Shown: positions 5,980 to 6,233 of the stretch, piece by piece
Layout of the letters: each line of letters begins with the position of its first letter
Position numbering within the stretch: position 1 is the first letter of the stretch
From: Phycisphaerae bacterium
GTDB taxonomy: Bacteria; Planctomycetota; Phycisphaerae; Phycisphaerales; Phycisphaeraceae
Direction: 5' to 3'
NCBI GenBank assembly: GCA_002688155.1
Contig: NZCH01000061.1
Location: 1-6,233, forward strand
DNA: 6,233 bases
Program-made: the position numbers and the translations under genes
Notes under the pieces: generated by a model
The model's database searches: none
Seen by the model: the letters and a program-made list of their open reading frames with translations, nothing else
What the model was told of the DNA's origin: nothing

Positions 5980-6233
5980 TGAGAGTGCGATACCAACCAG
6001 GACGGCGTCTTGTGTGTTATGTGACAGTGTGTCTTGCGTCGGTTGCGGGCATGCAGCCTCTTGCTGCTGTGCACGCCGACGATGGGCTTGTCGCGCACTA
6101 CACATTCGAGGAAGGTCCGGGCAAGCAGGTAAAGGACTGGAGCGGCAAAGGTAACCACGGAAAGATCGTGGACGATGTGAGTTACGTCACCCTCGGCCAG
6201 GGCAAGGGCCATGCGCTTCGCTTCAACAGCGGC
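5979..6233 (+). CDS. Secreted LamG-like domain protein (C-terminus cut by window edge)
   Basis: Eighty-five codons run to the right edge without a stop. Residues 1-33 form a Sec-type signal peptide: basic N-region (MRVRYQPGRR), hydrophobic core (LVCYVTVCLASVAG) and a likely cleavage after AVHA, before DDG. The mature part begins DDGLVAHYTFEEGPGKQVKD followed by WSGKGNHGKI. This is the typical first strand of a concanavalin A-like/LamG domain, seen in many surface and secreted proteins of planctomycetes and related bacteria, often as carbohydrate-binding modules joined to enzymes. The remainder of the protein is outside the window, so the function cannot be named. The upstream frame is closed at 5925 and offers no earlier ATG except the adjacent one at 5976. 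The gene follows icd on the same strand after about 270 bases and is unlikely to be functionally linked to it. Confidence 0.85.
   Translation, partial: MRVRYQPGRRLVCYVTVCLASVAGMQPLAAVHADDGLVAHYTFEEGPGKQVKDWSGKGNHGKIVDDVSYVTLGQGKGHALRFNSG

Overview
The window looks like chromosomal DNA of a GC-rich Gram-negative-type bacterium. A planctomycete or close relative is my best guess. This rests on style (a secreted LamG-type protein, and a long AsmA-like protein with an acidic linker and internal repeats) and not on a diagnostic marker, so treat the taxonomy as tentative. No tRNA, rRNA, CRISPR array, insertion sequence or prophage gene was seen.

Layout: positions 1-2132 (minus strand) hold the N-terminal 710 codons of a membrane-anchored AsmA-like protein that runs off the left edge. 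It carries a 304-residue internal repeat, and its true start may be a rare ATA codon at 2210. Positions 2388-3983 (minus) encode leuA, 2-isopropylmalate synthase, the first committed enzyme of leucine synthesis. Positions 4459-5706 (plus) encode icd, an Escherichia coli-type NADP-dependent isocitrate dehydrogenase, divergent from leuA. From 5979 to the right edge lies the start of a secreted protein with a LamG-like domain.

The most interesting part is the 213-base leader of leuA on the minus strand (4196-3984). A near-consensus sigma70-type promoter (TTGACT, 17 bases, TATTAT) is followed after only eight bases by the ATG of an uncatalogued 27-codon peptide with nine leucines, six of them in residues 15-22 (LRLLGLLL). 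Just downstream is a strong intrinsic terminator: an 8-bp GC-rich stem, an inner 3-bp stem and TTTTTATTT. It lies 57 bases before the leuA ATG. The bases around the peptide's stop codon (GCCGGATAGG) can form a 10-bp helix, with one G-U pair, with the first strand of that terminator. Together these make a complete leucine-responsive transcription attenuator. When leucyl-tRNA is scarce the ribosome stalls on the leucine codons, the antiterminator forms and leuA is read. When it is plentiful the ribosome reaches the stop codon, covers the antiterminator strand and the terminator forms. The predicted transcription start is at or within one or two bases of the ATG, so the peptide is probably read from a leaderless mRNA.

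The two metabolic genes share a divergent control region of about 260 bases (4197-4458) with one candidate promoter each and several palindromes. The outer genes (AsmA-like and LamG) belong to envelope or secreted functions and have no obvious link to leucine or the citric acid cycle.
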